This document shows positions 20,884 to 31,645 of a DNA stretch of 64,000 nt, piece by piece (the stretch's first letter is position 1; the number at the start of each line of letters is the position of its first letter). A program made the position numbers and the translations under genes. Under the pieces are notes generated by a model. It did no database searches. It was not told the DNA's origin and saw nothing but the letters and a program-made list of their open reading frames with translations. Location of the stretch: the NCBI RefSeq assembly GCF_004153165.1, contig NZ_SEMD01000003.1:123499-187498 (forward strand). Direction: 5' to 3'. The stretch is from Sporolactobacillus sp. THM7-4 (lineage in GTDB: Bacteria > Bacillota > Bacilli > Bacillales > Sporolactobacillaceae).

Positions 20884-22222
20884 TTACACAAAAACATTGA
20901 TGATCATGACGACCGCAAAAGCCATAAAGGATAAAAGCGTTTCCAAAACAGTCCATATTTTAAAAGTCTGCTTCACATCCAGGCCGAGATATTCTTTTAC
21001 GAGCCAGAACCCGGCATCATTGACGTGTGAAAACATCAGCGAACCGGCACCCGTTGCGATCACCAGCAAGGGAAGATTGACGCCTGTCATATGTTCAACA
21101 ATTGGATCGACAATCCCCGCTGCTGTAGTCAGAGCTACAGTGGCAGACCCGGTTGCGATACGGATTAATCCGGCCACAACAAAGGCCATCACGAGAGGAG
21201 ACAGCTCCCAGCTGGTGGCGAGCTGTGCAATGGCATCACCAACTCCGGACGAAACTAATACTTGTTTGAAAGCCCCGCCAGCACCAATAATCATGATAAT
21301 TGATGCGAGCGGTCCCAGGGATTCCCCCGTTAAGTGGCTGATCATTTGTTTTCCCCATTCCCTGACGGATTCCTAAGAAATAGTAGGCAACGAACACAGA
21401 AATCAGCAAGGCAATTAACGGATTACCAATAAAAGTCAGCAGGTTTGCCAGCCAGCCGGGCATCGAAATAAAAGGAATAATCACTGAACCGATCATCAGA
21501 ATAATGGGCAGGAGAATGGTAAAGAAAGAAATACTTGTTGACGGATAAGTTGTGGCCGAGACATTGGCTGCGACAACCTTAGGCTCTGTGGCAGGATGCA
21601 CCCGCCTGCTGATATAGTAAGCAAATACAGGGCCTCCGATAATTCCGGCAAAAAGAGTCACGATAAGTGAGTAAATCAGAACCTGACCGACATCGGCATG
21701 AAAGATTCCGATTGCCGTCATCGCTCCGGGATGCGGGGGAACGATACCGTGCGAAATGGACAGAGCGGCAATCATCGGGATCGCAATCAGCAGCAGATTC
21801 TTCTTTGTCGTTTTTTGAATAGCAATGACCAGGGGCAATAAAATGACTAACCCGACTTCAAAGAATACAGGAATGCTGATAATTAAACCGGCGAAGAAAG
21901 TGGCCCATGGCAAATGACGCTCACCGAAGGCACGGGTGAAAAATTGAGAAATTTGTATGCCTGCCCCGGATTCTGACATCATTTTTCCTAAGATCGTTCC
22001 TAATGCCAGAATACCAAGGAGGGAACTGAGAACGCCGCCTACACCCGTTTCATAATCCCCCGCAATTTGAGTGATTGGCAGTCCGGCAGACAGGCCTAAA
22101 AACAGGCTGGCAACAGACAGACTAATAAAAGCATGCCACTTGAACCACGTAACACCAACAATAACAAGAACAATCGCTAATACGGTCATAGAAATCAAAT
22201 ACATACTGTTCATCATAATCAT
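20884..22222 (-). pseudogene. gntP: Gluconate:H+ symporter GntP, frameshifted
   Basis: Two overlapping frames together give a full-length GntP of about 445 residues. The 5' part (from ATG near 22222) reads to YYFLGIRQGMGK and then goes out of frame and ends at 21236. The 3' part resumes at MISHLTGESLGPLASIIMI near 21345 and runs to 20884 (GAGSLMFSHVNDAGFWLV, typical of GntP). One extra A in the stretch GGGAAAACAAATG (about 21345-21357) explains the break. It is the last gene of the gnt operon. It could be a real null mutation, a phase-variable run or a sequencing error. Confidence 0.85.
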
Positions 22223-22371
22223 CACTTTCCATGTTTCCTTTGTATGTCTTCAAAAAGGCGCGATTTCGTCCTTATCCCGCACAGGCTGGGAACATAATGA
22301 GTTTAAAAGTCCCGGGCAGCACGTCCGCTGTCCCATTAAAACTCAGAGTGATCTGAAGAATCATCCTTATT

Positions 22372-23010
22372 CTAATGGTTATATACGCTTAACTCGGATA
22401 CGAACTGTTCAGCATTTTTTTCTACCTGGGTATAGTCACCTTTGGACGAACCTTTGGTCAGCACACTGCCTACACCGACAGCAAAACATCCCTGGTCCAG
22501 CCACTCAGTTATATTTTTCAGATTAATGCCGCCTGTCGGCATCAGGTTGATATTGGGAATAGGCCCCTTAATACTCTTAATAAATCCCGATCCGACGACA
22601 CTTCCTGGAAAAACCTTGACCACATCAACACCCGCTTTCAGGGCCTCGGTCATTTCCGTGACCGTAAAACATCCTGGAAGATAAGGAACCGAATAAAGAT
22701 TGCAAATCTCGCTTATTTCCTTTGAAAAATTAGGGCTGACGACGAATGAAGCTCCGTATAAAATAGAAAGTCTGGCTGTCTCTGCATCCAGAACCGTTCC
22801 TGCACCGATCAATGCATTCGGTTTGACTGTCTTCAGGTTTTGTAATGCCTGAAGGCAGTCAGGCGTTGTAAAAGCAACTTCTATACTCCCTATCCCTCCG
22901 TTAATACAAGCCTGAGAGATGCCAACTGCGTCGTCTGCGTCTTCTCCTCTGACAACCGCAACGATCCGTCCCTGATTCATCTTTTTCAGTACTTCATATT
23001 TTCTGAGCAT
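22372..23010 (-). CDS. eda: KDPG/KHG aldolase
   Basis: 212 residues. It splits 2-keto-3-deoxy-6-phosphogluconate into pyruvate and glyceraldehyde 3-phosphate, the last Entner-Doudoroff step. The Schiff-base lysine is in VVKVFPGS (Lys132), the catalytic Glu in IEVAFTTP (Glu44), and the substrate loop in LPGCFTVTEM. ATG 23010 follows GGAGAGGG; a longer reading back to 23079 would overlap the dehydratase gene and has no ribosome site. It lies 19 bases after the dehydratase stop, so it is in the same operon. Confidence 0.92.
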   Translation of the reverse strand: MLRKYEVLKKMNQGRIVAVVRGEDADDAVGISQACINGGIGSIEVAFTTPDCLQALQNLKTVKPNALIGAGTVLDAETARLSILYGASFVVSPNFSKEISEICNLYSVPYLPGCFTVTEMTEALKAGVDVVKVFPGSVVGSGFIKSIKGPIPNINLMPTGGINLKNITEWLDQGCFAVGVGSVLTKGSSKGDYTQVEKNAEQFVSELSVYNH

Positions 23011-23029
23011 AATTTCCACCCTCTCCTTT

Positions 23030-24667
23030 TCAGACCATCCGTACGGCGCCATGCGCAGCTGACGACGTACTGGTTGCATAAAGTTTCAAAAATTGACTGG
23101 CTTCTCTTTTTAACTGAGTCAGTTTCTCTTCTCTTCGTGATAGTTCAACAGGGTCAACCTTTAAAGATATTGAGCGTCGAGCAACATCGATGTCAATTTG
23201 ATCTCCATCCTGTACCAATGCCAGTGTGCCACCCTCGGCCGCTTCAGGACTCAGATAGCCAACGGACAGTCCGGCGGAAGCACCTGAGAATCGACCGTCC
23301 GTAATGAGTGCGATATTCCTGTATCTGGCGAGAATTTCCGTGCAGCGATGCAGCTCGCGCATACCGGGACCTCCCTTTGGGCCTTCATAGCGAATCACAA
23401 TGGCATGATTTTCACTGATTTTTCCAGCTGTATAAGCCTCCTGGAATTGCTCTTCCGAGTTAAATACCAGAGCGGGTCCTGAAAAAGTCATCAATTCATC
23501 GGGCACAGCAGATTGTTTGATCAAAGCTCCCTGATTCGCGAGGTTCCCCTTCAGGACAGCAATTCCTCCTTCAGGTTCCAGTGGCTGATCCAAAGGATGG
23601 ATAATCTCGCGGTCCAGTACTTTTGCATCTGCGATATTTTCATCAACAGACCGGGAAGTAACGGTCAGAGCGTCGAGATGAAGAAGAGGAGCCAGTTCCT
23701 TCATTAAAGCAGGGATACCGCCGGCACGCTGCAGATCGTTAGTTGTAAAATTGTTATTATTGGGCGTAACAGCAGCAATAAAAGGAACTTTACGGCTGAT
23801 TTTATCAAAAGTATCAAGGGACAAGTCAATGCCTGCTTCTCTTGCAATGGCAGGGAGATGGAGACATGCATTTAATGAACCGCCCATTGCCAGTAGCACA
23901 GAGATAGCGTTTTCAAAAGCCTTTTTCGTCATAATGTCCCTGGCCCGGATATTCTTTTTTACAAGCTGAACAATTTGACGGCCGGCTTCTTTAGCTGCAT
24001 CAAGCTGTTCATCGGAAAGCGCTCCCATCCATGATGTATTGGGAAGAGCCATACCCAGTGCTTCAGACAGTCCCTGCATCGTATTGGCCGTTCCTAAAAA
24101 TGGACAGGCACCGGCGCACGGATAATACTTTCGCGTGACAGATACCAGCCCTTTTTCATCAAGCGCTCCGGAGAGAAACTGCTGGCGGGCTTTCTTGGAT
24201 TCCTTTGGCTTAATATAATTAGGCATAACACCGCCCAGAACAACAAGACTCGGTAAATTCACGCGAGCGCAGGCCATCAACATACCCGGCACGATTTTAT
24301 CGCAGGAACTAAGCATAACCATTCCGTCAAATATTTCATGCGCACGGATCATCGTTTCAACACTGTCAGCGATGATATCACGGCTCGGGAGAGAATATTT
24401 CATTCCGTCGTGTCCCTGGGCAATACCGTCGCAAACCGCAATCGTATTAAACTCAAGTGGATAGCCGCCTGCTTCAATGATTCCCTTTTTGACCTGTTCA
24501 GCCAGTTGTCTTAAATGAACATGACCCGGCACGATTTCATTCCAGGAATTTGCGACCGCGATGAACGGACGATCCATTTTATCATAGGGAACGCCGCTGG
24601 AACAAAGGTGTCCCTTTAATATAGCTCGAGTATAAGGTTTGATTTTCGACAAACGATTTTGGACCAT
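23030..24667 (-). CDS. IlvD/Edd-family dehydratase, probably sugar-acid (gluconate or 6-phosphogluconate)
   Basis: 545 residues of the Fe-S dehydratase family. SSCDKIVPGM (Cys122, Asp123, Lys124) matches the cluster/metal site of E. coli IlvD, and GHDGMKYSLPSRDIIADS is conserved. The second cysteine region, PCAGACPFLGTANTMQ, is closer to Edd and sugar-acid dehydratases than to the CGSC-type loop of true dihydroxyacid dehydratases, while the length is IlvD-like (Edd about 603). Between gluconokinase and KDPG aldolase, 6-phosphogluconate is the expected substrate, with gluconate the alternative. No ilv genes are nearby. Starts at ATG 24667. Confidence 0.8.
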   Translation of the reverse strand: MVQNRLSKIKPYTRAILKGHLCSSGVPYDKMDRPFIAVANSWNEIVPGHVHLRQLAEQVKKGIIEAGGYPLEFNTIAVCDGIAQGHDGMKYSLPSRDIIADSVETMIRAHEIFDGMVMLSSCDKIVPGMLMACARVNLPSLVVLGGVMPNYIKPKESKKARQQFLSGALDEKGLVSVTRKYYPCAGACPFLGTANTMQGLSEALGMALPNTSWMGALSDEQLDAAKEAGRQIVQLVKKNIRARDIMTKKAFENAISVLLAMGGSLNACLHLPAIAREAGIDLSLDTFDKISRKVPFIAAVTPNNNNFTTNDLQRAGGIPALMKELAPLLHLDALTVTSRSVDENIADAKVLDREIIHPLDQPLEPEGGIAVLKGNLANQGALIKQSAVPDELMTFSGPALVFNSEEQFQEAYTAGKISENHAIVIRYEGPKGGPGMRELHRCTEILARYRNIALITDGRFSGASAGLSVGYLSPEAAEGGTLALVQDGDQIDIDVARRSISLKVDPVELSRREEKLTQLKREASQFLKLYATSTSSAAHGAVRMV

Positions 24668-24718
24668 GATTCATTCCTCCTGATAAAGCGGGTTTTTTCA
24701 ATCACTCAGATGGGACGG

Positions 24719-26263
24719 TTAATCACTGAACCGGGAACGCTGAAATGCCGCAATATCATCCCACTCGTCATTCAGTTTCCGGGAAAGACGGATAAATATA
24801 GGGAAGATTCGTTGATAAACCTTAACATTTTCCTCGATGGGCTGATGGCTGTGTACGGATCCGATCATTTTAGAGACGACACTCAGATCGTCCGTGCCTC
24901 CGGTTGCATAAAGACCTAATACGGCGGCCCCAAGACATGAACTTTCGAAACTTTCAGGAACCGTCACCGGCTGATCAAATATATCGGCCATCATTTGTCG
25001 CCACAATGCCGAACGGGCAAATCCGCCTGTAGCCTGGATTTTTTTTGGTTCTCCCGTTCTTTCCCTCATCGCCAGCATGACACTGTAAAGATTATAAATA
25101 ATACCTTCAAGCACGGCGCGGATCATATGCTGTTTCTGATGGTGCAAGGTTAATCCGAAGAAGGCTCCGCGGGCGTTAGGGTTCCAAAGCGGTGCACGTT
25201 CCCCGCTGAAATAGGGCTGAAAAATCAGGCCGTCTGATCCCGGCTTGACACGTCCGGCCATTCGGGTAAGAACATCATAGGGACTGATTCCGAGCCGCCT
25301 GGCCGTCTCCACTTCAGATGCGGCAAATTCATCCTTGGTCCAGCGCAGAATGCCTCCTCCATTATTAACCGGGCCTCCGACAACCCATTTATCGTCCAAT
25401 AATTCATAACAGAAAAGACGTTCTTTCGGGTCGACCGACGGTTTATCGACAACCGTTCGGATCGCACCGCTTGTCCCAATAGTTACGGCGACGACTCCAG
25501 GATCAATCGCATTTACGCCTAAATTGGACAGCACGCCGTCACTTGCCCCGAGAACGAATGTCGTTTCCTTTCTCAAGCCCATCTGCCCGGCATACAGCGG
25601 GTCTATACCCGTGACGGTCTGCACCGTAGGAACCGGCCGGGATAGCTGGTCTTCTGTGATACCGACAAGATCCAGTGCCTCTTTATCCCAGCTCAGCGTG
25701 TTTATGTTCAGCAAACCGGTGCAGGAGGCAATCGAATAATCCACAACGTATTTGTGAAACAGTTTATAGAAAACATACTCTTTAATAGAAATGAATTTCG
25801 CTGCCCGATTAAAAATTTCCGGCCTCTCGTGACGCATCCAAAGCAGCTTTGGTAAGGGGGACATCGGATGAATCGGCGTTCCTGTCCGCATGTATATTTC
25901 ATGCCCACCCAAATCTGTTTTCAGGCGATTGCACCAGTCGATGCTGCGATTATCAGCCCATGTCATGCAGCTCATCAATGGCTTTCCATTTGGATCAACC
26001 GGAATGACGCTGTGCATCGCGCAACTGAATGAGACAAAGCTGATCGCTTCCGGCGCGACTTGACTTTTTTCGACCACATCATGAATAACGGATAAAACGG
26101 CTGTGAATATTTCATCCGGATCTTGTTCAGCAGTCAAAGAATCCGGGGTATAAAGCGGATATTCGTGATTTGCGTAGGCAACAATGGTGCCAGCCTTATC
26201 ATAGAGAACAGCTTTTGTACTGGTCGTACCAATATCCGCACCAATCATGTATGACTTTCCCAT
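24719..26263 (-). CDS. gntK: Gluconokinase (FGGY family)
   Basis: 514 residues, matching B. subtilis GntK (513) along its length. It phosphorylates gluconate to 6-phosphogluconate with ATP. Marks include MIGADIGTTSTKAVLYD at the N-terminus, the substrate strand MTWADNRS, AVTIGTSGAIRTV, GGPVNNGGGILRW, and the C-terminal ATP-binding ATGGFARSALWRQMMAD. ATG 26263 sits after AAAGGAGGG; an extension to 26326 has no ribosome site. First gene of the operon gntK-dehydratase-eda-gntP. Confidence 0.95.
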   Translation of the reverse strand: MGKSYMIGADIGTTSTKAVLYDKAGTIVAYANHEYPLYTPDSLTAEQDPDEIFTAVLSVIHDVVEKSQVAPEAISFVSFSCAMHSVIPVDPNGKPLMSCMTWADNRSIDWCNRLKTDLGGHEIYMRTGTPIHPMSPLPKLLWMRHERPEIFNRAAKFISIKEYVFYKLFHKYVVDYSIASCTGLLNINTLSWDKEALDLVGITEDQLSRPVPTVQTVTGIDPLYAGQMGLRKETTFVLGASDGVLSNLGVNAIDPGVVAVTIGTSGAIRTVVDKPSVDPKERLFCYELLDDKWVVGGPVNNGGGILRWTKDEFAASEVETARRLGISPYDVLTRMAGRVKPGSDGLIFQPYFSGERAPLWNPNARGAFFGLTLHHQKQHMIRAVLEGIIYNLYSVMLAMRERTGEPKKIQATGGFARSALWRQMMADIFDQPVTVPESFESSCLGAAVLGLYATGGTDDLSVVSKMIGSVHSHQPIEENVKVYQRIFPIFIRLSRKLNDEWDDIAAFQRSRFSD

Positions 26264-26434
26264 ACAAAATCCCTCCTTTGTGAAAAAATGCACAAAAACC
26301 TTTACAAATTTGTTCTTTGTTTGCAACTTTAATGCAGGGTTTCAAATGGGGTAGCAGCCATGGAGTGAAAACGCTTTATTTAATCTGCGTCCCAATTGCG
26401 TCTTACTTCATCCCTCATTTCACTAACTCGTATA

Positions 26435-26475
26435 CTTGTCGACAAGATAGCGGTAAAAACGCTTACAAGCTTGTA
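26435..26475 (-). promoter_or_regulatory. GntR-like operator, cre site and second palindrome upstream of gntK
   Basis: ATACTTGTCGACAAGATA at 26432-26449 differs at few positions from the B. subtilis GntR operator (ATACTTGT..ACAAGTAT); its centre CTTGTCGACAAG is a perfect palindrome. TAAAAACGCTTACA (26454-26467) is a near-consensus CcpA cre site. TACAAGCTTGTA (26464-26475) is another perfect palindrome with the same half-sites inverted. Together they suggest gluconate induction with carbon catabolite control. No gntR gene is in the operon here. Confidence 0.6.
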
Positions 26476-26844
26476 GGAAATAAAAAGGGTGATCCATCAA
26501 CCCCGTCATGTATGCCCTTTCATTTCCTTACACACACATCGTAATCGACATTTCGGAAATTGTCAAGCCGATTCATAAAATTATTTTCATGGTTTCCAAT
26601 CATCCGTTGATTCCTCATGCTTTTCTTTTTTATGTTATACTTTATAAAGGAAAAGGAAACTTCTGGCCTGTTTTTTAGTTCGGTCTCGTCAGGTTTTTTT
26701 ACATATGGGATCTGTTTCTGTTGGTATCAGCCGTTTGTCAAAGCGATTTTTCGAAGGCGTAATCGAGTGAAAAGGGAAGATATTCCGGGCCGGCGGGAAA
26801 TGATGTATCAGCCGGTGATTGAAACGAAAAGGAAGATTTTGACC

Positions 26845-28140
26845 ATGGAAAAATTACTTATTGAAGGCGGGCACCATTTAACCGGCACCGTCCAGATAAG
26901 CGGAGCGAAGAACAGTGCGGTGGCGCTTATTCCCGCAACTATTCTTGCCGATTCACCAGTAACCATTGACCAGCTTCCAGATATTTCGGATGTCCAGACT
27001 CTTTGCCAGCTTCTTGAGGAAACAGGTGGCAAAGTCACTTTTCAGCAGAACACGTTAACCGTCGATCCAAAAGACATGGTGGACATGCCGCTTCCTAACG
27101 GCCGGGTTAAAAAGCTGCGTGCTTCTTACTACTTGATGGGGGCAATGCTCGGCCGTTTTCATAAAGCTGTCATTGGCCTTCCAGGCGGCTGCAATCTCGG
27201 CCCCCGACCGATCGATCAGCACATTAAGGGATTTGAGGCACTCGGGGCAAAAGTGACCAATGAGCGCGGTGCTATTTATTTGCGGGCCACTGAATTGCAC
27301 GGGGCGCGGATTTATCTTGATGTCGTCAGTGTCGGTGCCACGATCAACATCATGCTCGCTGCCGTCAAAGCCGAGGGACGTACGATTATTGAAAATGCGG
27401 CAAAAGAGCCGGAGATTATTGATGTGGCGACGCTTCTGACGAGCATGGGGGCAAAGATCAAAGGAGCAGGTACCGACGTGATCCGAATTGAAGGGGTCCG
27501 CACGTTGCATGGATGCCGCCATATGATCATTCCCGACCGTATCGAGGCAGGCACCTTTATGATTATCGGAGCGGCTCAAGGCAGGGATCTTCTGATTGAT
27601 AATGTCATTCCGCAACATGTTGAATCTCTGACCGCGAAACTGTGTGAAATGGGAGCGGATATTCAGGTCGGCGAGGATCAAATGCTCGTTTCCGGAAGAA
27701 AGAGCCGGCTTAAGTGTGCTGACGTCAAGACACTTGTTTATCCGGGTTTTCCGACCGACCTGCAGCAGCCGATAACCAGTCTGCTAACGCAGGCGGAGGG
27801 AACAAGCATCATAACCGACACCATATATGGATCGAGGTTTAAACATATAGATGAACTGAGGCGGATGGGTGCAAACGTCAAGGTTGAGGGCCGCTCGGCC
27901 ATTCTTACAGGCGCTACTCGTCTGGAGGGAACCAAAGTCAGGGCGACGGACCTTCGGGCGGGAGCGTCATTGGTCATCGCCGGGTTGATCGCGGGAGGAA
28001 TCACGGAAATTGCCGGTGTGGAACATATTGATCGCGGATATGATCATCTGATGGAGAAGCTGCAGGGAATCGGCGCCCACGTTTGGCGCGAATCCATGCT
28101 CGAAAGCGAGACTGAGGAGAATTTGAAGGATCAGGATTAA
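26845..28140 (+). CDS. murZ: UDP-N-acetylglucosamine 1-carboxyvinyltransferase, MurZ paralogue
   Basis: 431 residues. It transfers enolpyruvate from PEP to UDP-GlcNAc, the first committed step of peptidoglycan synthesis. Catalytic cysteine in [16 protein letters not shown] (Cys116), the fosfomycin target. The position before rho identifies it as the murZ (murAB) locus; the second copy, murAA, lies at 49205. ATG 26845 after GGAAG; an upstream extension to 26617 reads through low-complexity sequence and has no Shine-Dalgarno. glpX, which sits between murZ and rho in B. subtilis, is absent. Confidence 0.93.
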   Translation: MEKLLIEGGHHLTGTVQISGAKNSAVALIPATILADSPVTIDQLPDISDVQTLCQLLEETGGKVTFQQNTLTVDPKDMVDMPLPNGRVKKLRASYYLMGAMLGRFHKAVIGLPGGCNLGPRPIDQHIKGFEALGAKVTNERGAIYLRATELHGARIYLDVVSVGATINIMLAAVKAEGRTIIENAAKEPEIIDVATLLTSMGAKIKGAGTDVIRIEGVRTLHGCRHMIIPDRIEAGTFMIIGAAQGRDLLIDNVIPQHVESLTAKLCEMGADIQVGEDQMLVSGRKSRLKCADVKTLVYPGFPTDLQQPITSLLTQAEGTSIITDTIYGSRFKHIDELRRMGANVKVEGRSAILTGATRLEGTKVRATDLRAGASLVIAGLIAGGITEIAGVEHIDRGYDHLMEKLQGIGAHVWRESMLESETEENLKDQD

Positions 28141-28346
28141 GTGGGCAAGTGGCAGCACTCTGGATGTTTTTGTGATGGAACACGCATTTTCTATCGGCAC
28201 CTCAGTTGAATTTTAGCGTAGAAAAAAGCGTATCGGAGTATATCCCGGGAGATGTGCTCTGATCTTTTTTTGTACTGAAAGGATCTGGAGAGTGAAAAGT
28301 TCTCCTCATAGCGCCGGTCGAGTCAGGGGACCCGGCATTTGAGTAA

Positions 28347-28370
28347 CGGGCTGAAGCAGCCCGCTTTTTT
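28347..28370 (+). terminator. Rho-independent terminator in the murZ-rho interval
   Basis: CGGGCTG / CAGCCCG stem with AAG loop, C, then six T. Confidence 0.8.
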
Positions 28371-28785
28371 ACACGATAATAATGCTTCACTTAGAACAGG
28401 CCCACGTCTGAGGACCAGATCTTCACCTGGTTTTTCTTTATTAGTTCTAATAGTTGCTTAACTGGGCATAATGTGCTAAAAAGGAGATAGATTAAAAATT
28501 GACGGAATGAACAGAAGACGTGTTCACAAGGAATAGGATTTGATGATGAGTCAGTTTACGACTGACGACAATGATATTGCTTCATATACTGATCGTGCTC
28601 CTGTTTTCTCTCCGACGCACAGGAATGTGCCAACTTCCGATGTCTAGAGATAGGCAATGCCGCACAAAAGGTTTTGGTATCCGTTTTCAAGACGATATCA
28701 GCCCGGGACCTTCTGACAGACAAACCGTTCACATTTTTCAATAGATTAAATACAGATTTTTAAATTTATAAAGCGTGGTGCTATA
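28371..28785. other. Leader/intergenic region before rho
   Basis: About 415 bp with no supported gene. Rho leaders in bacilli are often long and autoregulated, but I can identify no specific element. Confidence 0.35.
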
Positions 28786-30060
28786 ATGCCGATTACATTA
28801 GCAGAATTAGAAAATATGAAACTTAAAGAATTATATGAACATGCAAAGGAATACAAAGTATCTTATTACAGCAAGCTGACAAAACGCGAGCTTATTTTTT
28901 CAATCCTTAAGAAGCAGGCGGAAAAAGACGGATTGTCCCTGATGGAAGGCGTTTTGGAAATCATTCCTTCTGAAGGCTTCGGGTTTCTTCGACCGATTAA
29001 CTATTCGCCAAGTTCGGAGGATATTTATATATCGGCGTCGCAAATCCGTCGATTTGATTTGCGCAACGGGGATAAGGTAACGGGAAAGGTTCGCCCCCCG
29101 AAAGAAAACGAGCGTTATTTCGGGCTGCTCAGGGTTGAAGCGGTAAACGGGGAGAACCCGGACACAGCAAAGGAGCGCGTGCATTTTCCCGCTCTGACTC
29201 CTCTTTATCCTAACCGGCAGATGATACTGGAGACGACCCGGGAAAATTTTTCAACACGAATTATTGATCTGATCTCTCCGGTCGGTTTCGGACAGCGCGG
29301 GCTGATTGTCGCTCCGCCTAAAGCAGGGAAAACGACGCTTCTGAAAGAGATCGCCAACAGCATTAGCATCAATTATCCGAATGTGGAACTGATTGTTCTG
29401 CTCGTTGACGAAAGGCCGGAAGAAGTGACGGATATCGAACGATCGGTCAAAGGGGATGTCGTCAGTTCAACATTTGATGAAGTGCCTGAAAACCATGTCA
29501 AGGTATCGGAACTTGTGCTGGAGCGTGCGATGCGTCTCGTTGAACACAAAAGAGACGTGGTGATACTGATGGACAGCCTGACCCGTCTTGCCCGCGCCTA
29601 CAACCTGGTCATTCCTCCAAGCGGCCGGACCCTCTCCGGCGGTATCGATCCCGCAGCATTCCACAAACCGAAAAAGTTCTTTGGCGCAGCCAGAAACATT
29701 GAAGAAGGCGGCAGCCTGACGATTCTCGCGACGGCACTTGTTGATACAGGATCGCGTATGGACGATGTTATTTATGAAGAGTTCAAAGGAACAGGAAACA
29801 TGGAACTGCACCTCGATCGCCGACTGGCAGAGCGGAGAATTTTCCCGGCGATCGATATCCGCCGTTCCGGAACGCGTAAAGAAGAATTGCTGGTCGATCG
29901 CGATCACCTGGATAAACTTTGGACGATGCGTAAAACGATGGATGAGTCGCAGGAATTTGTGGAACATTTTTATAAACGGATTAAAGCAACCAAATCCAAC
30001 CAGGAATTCTTTGATATATTCGATAAGGAAAAGAATGGCCTGACCCGTGCTCAATCTTAA
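28786..30060 (+). CDS. rho: Transcription termination factor Rho
   Basis: 424 residues (B. subtilis 427). A hexameric RNA-dependent ATPase that releases transcripts. The N-terminal SAP-like helix bundle ([20 protein letters not shown]) is followed by the cold-shock RNA-binding domain ([11 protein letters not shown]; residues 50-120). The ATPase core has Walker [12 protein letters not shown] (near 180), Walker [17 protein letters not shown], and the Q/R loops. ATG 28786. Last residue before a stem-loop at 30077-30107 that lacks a T run. Confidence 0.96.
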   Translation: MPITLAELENMKLKELYEHAKEYKVSYYSKLTKRELIFSILKKQAEKDGLSLMEGVLEIIPSEGFGFLRPINYSPSSEDIYISASQIRRFDLRNGDKVTGKVRPPKENERYFGLLRVEAVNGENPDTAKERVHFPALTPLYPNRQMILETTRENFSTRIIDLISPVGFGQRGLIVAPPKAGKTTLLKEIANSISINYPNVELIVLLVDERPEEVTDIERSVKGDVVSSTFDEVPENHVKVSELVLERAMRLVEHKRDVVILMDSLTRLARAYNLVIPPSGRTLSGGIDPAAFHKPKKFFGAARNIEEGGSLTILATALVDTGSRMDDVIYEEFKGTGNMELHLDRRLAERRIFPAIDIRRSGTRKEELLVDRDHLDKLWTMRKTMDESQEFVEHFYKRIKATKSNQEFFDIFDKEKNGLTRAQS

Positions 30061-30134
30061 TTCGGGAGCACCAATAAGGCATCATCGGGAAGCATCTGAC
30101 GCTTTCCTGATCGATTCAGAACGGGAAAGACAAC

Positions 30135-30163
30135 TTGCAGACTGCGGATTTGCCTGATATAAT
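30135..30163 (+). promoter_or_regulatory. Sigma-A promoter for rpmE2
   Basis: TTGCAG (30135-30140), a 17-bp spacer and TATAAT (30158-30163), about 70 bp upstream of the L31 start codon. Confidence 0.65.
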
Positions 30164-30233
30164 ACACGATGTGTATTACGCTTATCTGACTCTGGTTTGA
30201 AAGAATAATCAGGGCGCAAAGGAGATGAAAGAG

Positions 30234-30479
30234 ATGAAACCAGGTATCCATCCAGACTATCACAAAGTTGTATTTGTGGACGCAAGTACCGGTTATAAAT
30301 TTTTGAGCGGTTCAACCAAGACATCCAATCAGACCATTAAATGGGAAGACGGAAACGAATACCCGTTGATTACGGTCGAAGTCAGCTCCGATTCGCATCC
30401 GTTCTATACTGGACGGCAGAAATTTGCCGACAGAGGCGGAAGGGCTGAAAGATTCAAGAAGAAATATCAGATTAAGTAA
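30234..30479 (+). CDS. rpmE2: 50S ribosomal protein L31, type B (zinc-independent)
   Basis: 81 residues. It has the type B sequence ([34 protein letters not shown]) and none of the CxxC zinc ligands of the housekeeping type A protein. B. subtilis keeps type A rpmE at this exact locus and makes type B (YtiA) only under zinc limitation from elsewhere. No Zur-like box is evident and the promoter looks constitutive. ATG 30234 is nine bases after AAAGGAG; the ATG at 30225 overlaps the Shine-Dalgarno. Confidence 0.93.
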   Translation: MKPGIHPDYHKVVFVDASTGYKFLSGSTKTSNQTIKWEDGNEYPLITVEVSSDSHPFYTGRQKFADRGGRAERFKKKYQIK

Positions 30480-30607
30480 AAATTCAGGGCACCGGGTACA
30501 GACAGAAGAAACCATTCTTTCAGCTGACGGTAAACAGGCAGCCGTCATTTAAGTGGCGGCCGTTCTGCCGGAGGAGTTTTTCTCCGGTCCTGAACAAAGA
30601 TAAAATC

Positions 30608-30633
30608 CAGGCAGGTTATCCTGCCTGTTTTTT
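30608..30633 (+). terminator. Terminator after rpmE2
   Basis: CAGGCAGG / CCTGCCTG perfect stem, TTAT loop, six T. Confidence 0.9.
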
Positions 30634-30781
30634 GTACTTATAAATGATCAAGCTTATTCTATTTTTGAACGCTCTGAATGAAACCGGACAGGCTTTAAAA
30701 ATTCGAAGCAGCCTGCTCTCCTATTCCCGAGAGCGGCAGGCGGGAAAATATGAACCTTCTTATCTGGGAGGAGAACCATGC

Positions 30782-31354
30782 ATGGCACAGCTTTTTTTTA
30801 AATACGGCGCGATGAACAGCGGCAAATCAATTGAGATCATCAAAGTAGCTCATAATTATGAAGAACAGGGGAAATCCGTTCTTCTTTTTACATCCGGCCT
30901 GGACGACAGAGACAAAGTCGGATCAATATCCAGTCGTATTGGTTTTAAAAGGAAGGCCATTCCGATTTTCAGGGAGACGGATATCTTTCAAATCGTACGG
31001 GATTACAAGCCGAGGCCGCATTGCGTCCTGGTTGATGAGGCGCAGTTCCTGACCAGGGCGCATGTACTGCAGCTGGCGAAGATCGTAGATGAATGCCGGA
31101 TACCGGTCATGGGATTTGGGTTGAAGAATGACTTTCGCAATGAGCTTTTTGAAGGCAGCAAATATTTGCTTCTTTACGCTGATAAGATTGAAGAGATGAA
31201 AACGATCTGCTGGTTTTGCGAGAGAAAGGCAACGATGAATCTGCGAATTGACAGCAATGGAAAGCCGGTTTATACAGGGGACCAGATCCAGATCGGCGGA
31301 AATGAGAGTTATTATCCGGTCTGCAGGCACTGTTACAGCCATCCTCCGATCTGA
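30782..31354 (+). CDS. tdk: Thymidine kinase
   Basis: 190 residues. It phosphorylates thymidine to dTMP with ATP (salvage). Walker [10 protein letters not shown] (residues 8-16), VLVDEAQFL, and a zinc site CWFCERK ... CRHCYSHP. The N-terminus [15 protein letters not shown] and SSRIGF resemble the E. coli subtype, unlike the longer-leader Bacillus subtype with CGSMFSGKS. The locus is the normal one, between rpmE and prfA. ATG 30782 after GGGAGGAG. Confidence 0.94.
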   Translation: MAQLFFKYGAMNSGKSIEIIKVAHNYEEQGKSVLLFTSGLDDRDKVGSISSRIGFKRKAIPIFRETDIFQIVRDYKPRPHCVLVDEAQFLTRAHVLQLAKIVDECRIPVMGFGLKNDFRNELFEGSKYLLLYADKIEEMKTICWFCERKATMNLRIDSNGKPVYTGDQIQIGGNESYYPVCRHCYSHPPI

Positions 31355-31438
31355 CAGACGGGCGGGGACCCGTGCTGGCAAGGGTTTCAGATATCTCCGT
31401 CTTTTCTTTTGCCTGTGCGTCTGTAGGACGGCCGTTTT

Positions 31439-31468
31439 TTGACGGTTTTGAGAAACGTATAATATAAT
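31439..31468 (+). promoter_or_regulatory. Promoter for prfA leader
   Basis: TTGACG (31439-31444), 18-bp spacer, TATAAT (31463-31468). The predicted start near 31475 puts the structured element B at the very 5' end of the prfA transcript. Confidence 0.6.
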
Positions 31469-31480
31469 AAAGTAAAATGT

Positions 31481-31589
31481 CCATCAATGGGAGTTTTTCG
31501 GGCGCGCGGGATGTGCCCGTGCAGGTAGTCGCGACAGGACGCCTGAGATTTTGAACCTGCTTCATCCACCACTGATGGTTAGTTAAACC
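31481..31589 (+). ncRNA. Structured RNA-like element, copy B (prfA leader)
   Basis: The second copy of the element at 13296-13399. Outer helix CCATCA-A-TGG / CCA-C-TGATGG; internal hairpin GCGCGGG-ATGTG-CCCGTGC; a GCAGGT / ACCTGC helix around conserved CGACAGGA; 3' hairpin GGTT-AGTTA-AACC. Shared identical block TTCGGGCGCGCGGGAT. The element ends 56 bases before the prfA start codon. Confidence 0.6.
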
Positions 31590-31645
31590 ACGGTTAAAAA
31601 ATACTGTAAATGCGTCCAGGGCCTTTATAAATTGAGGTGGAAGGT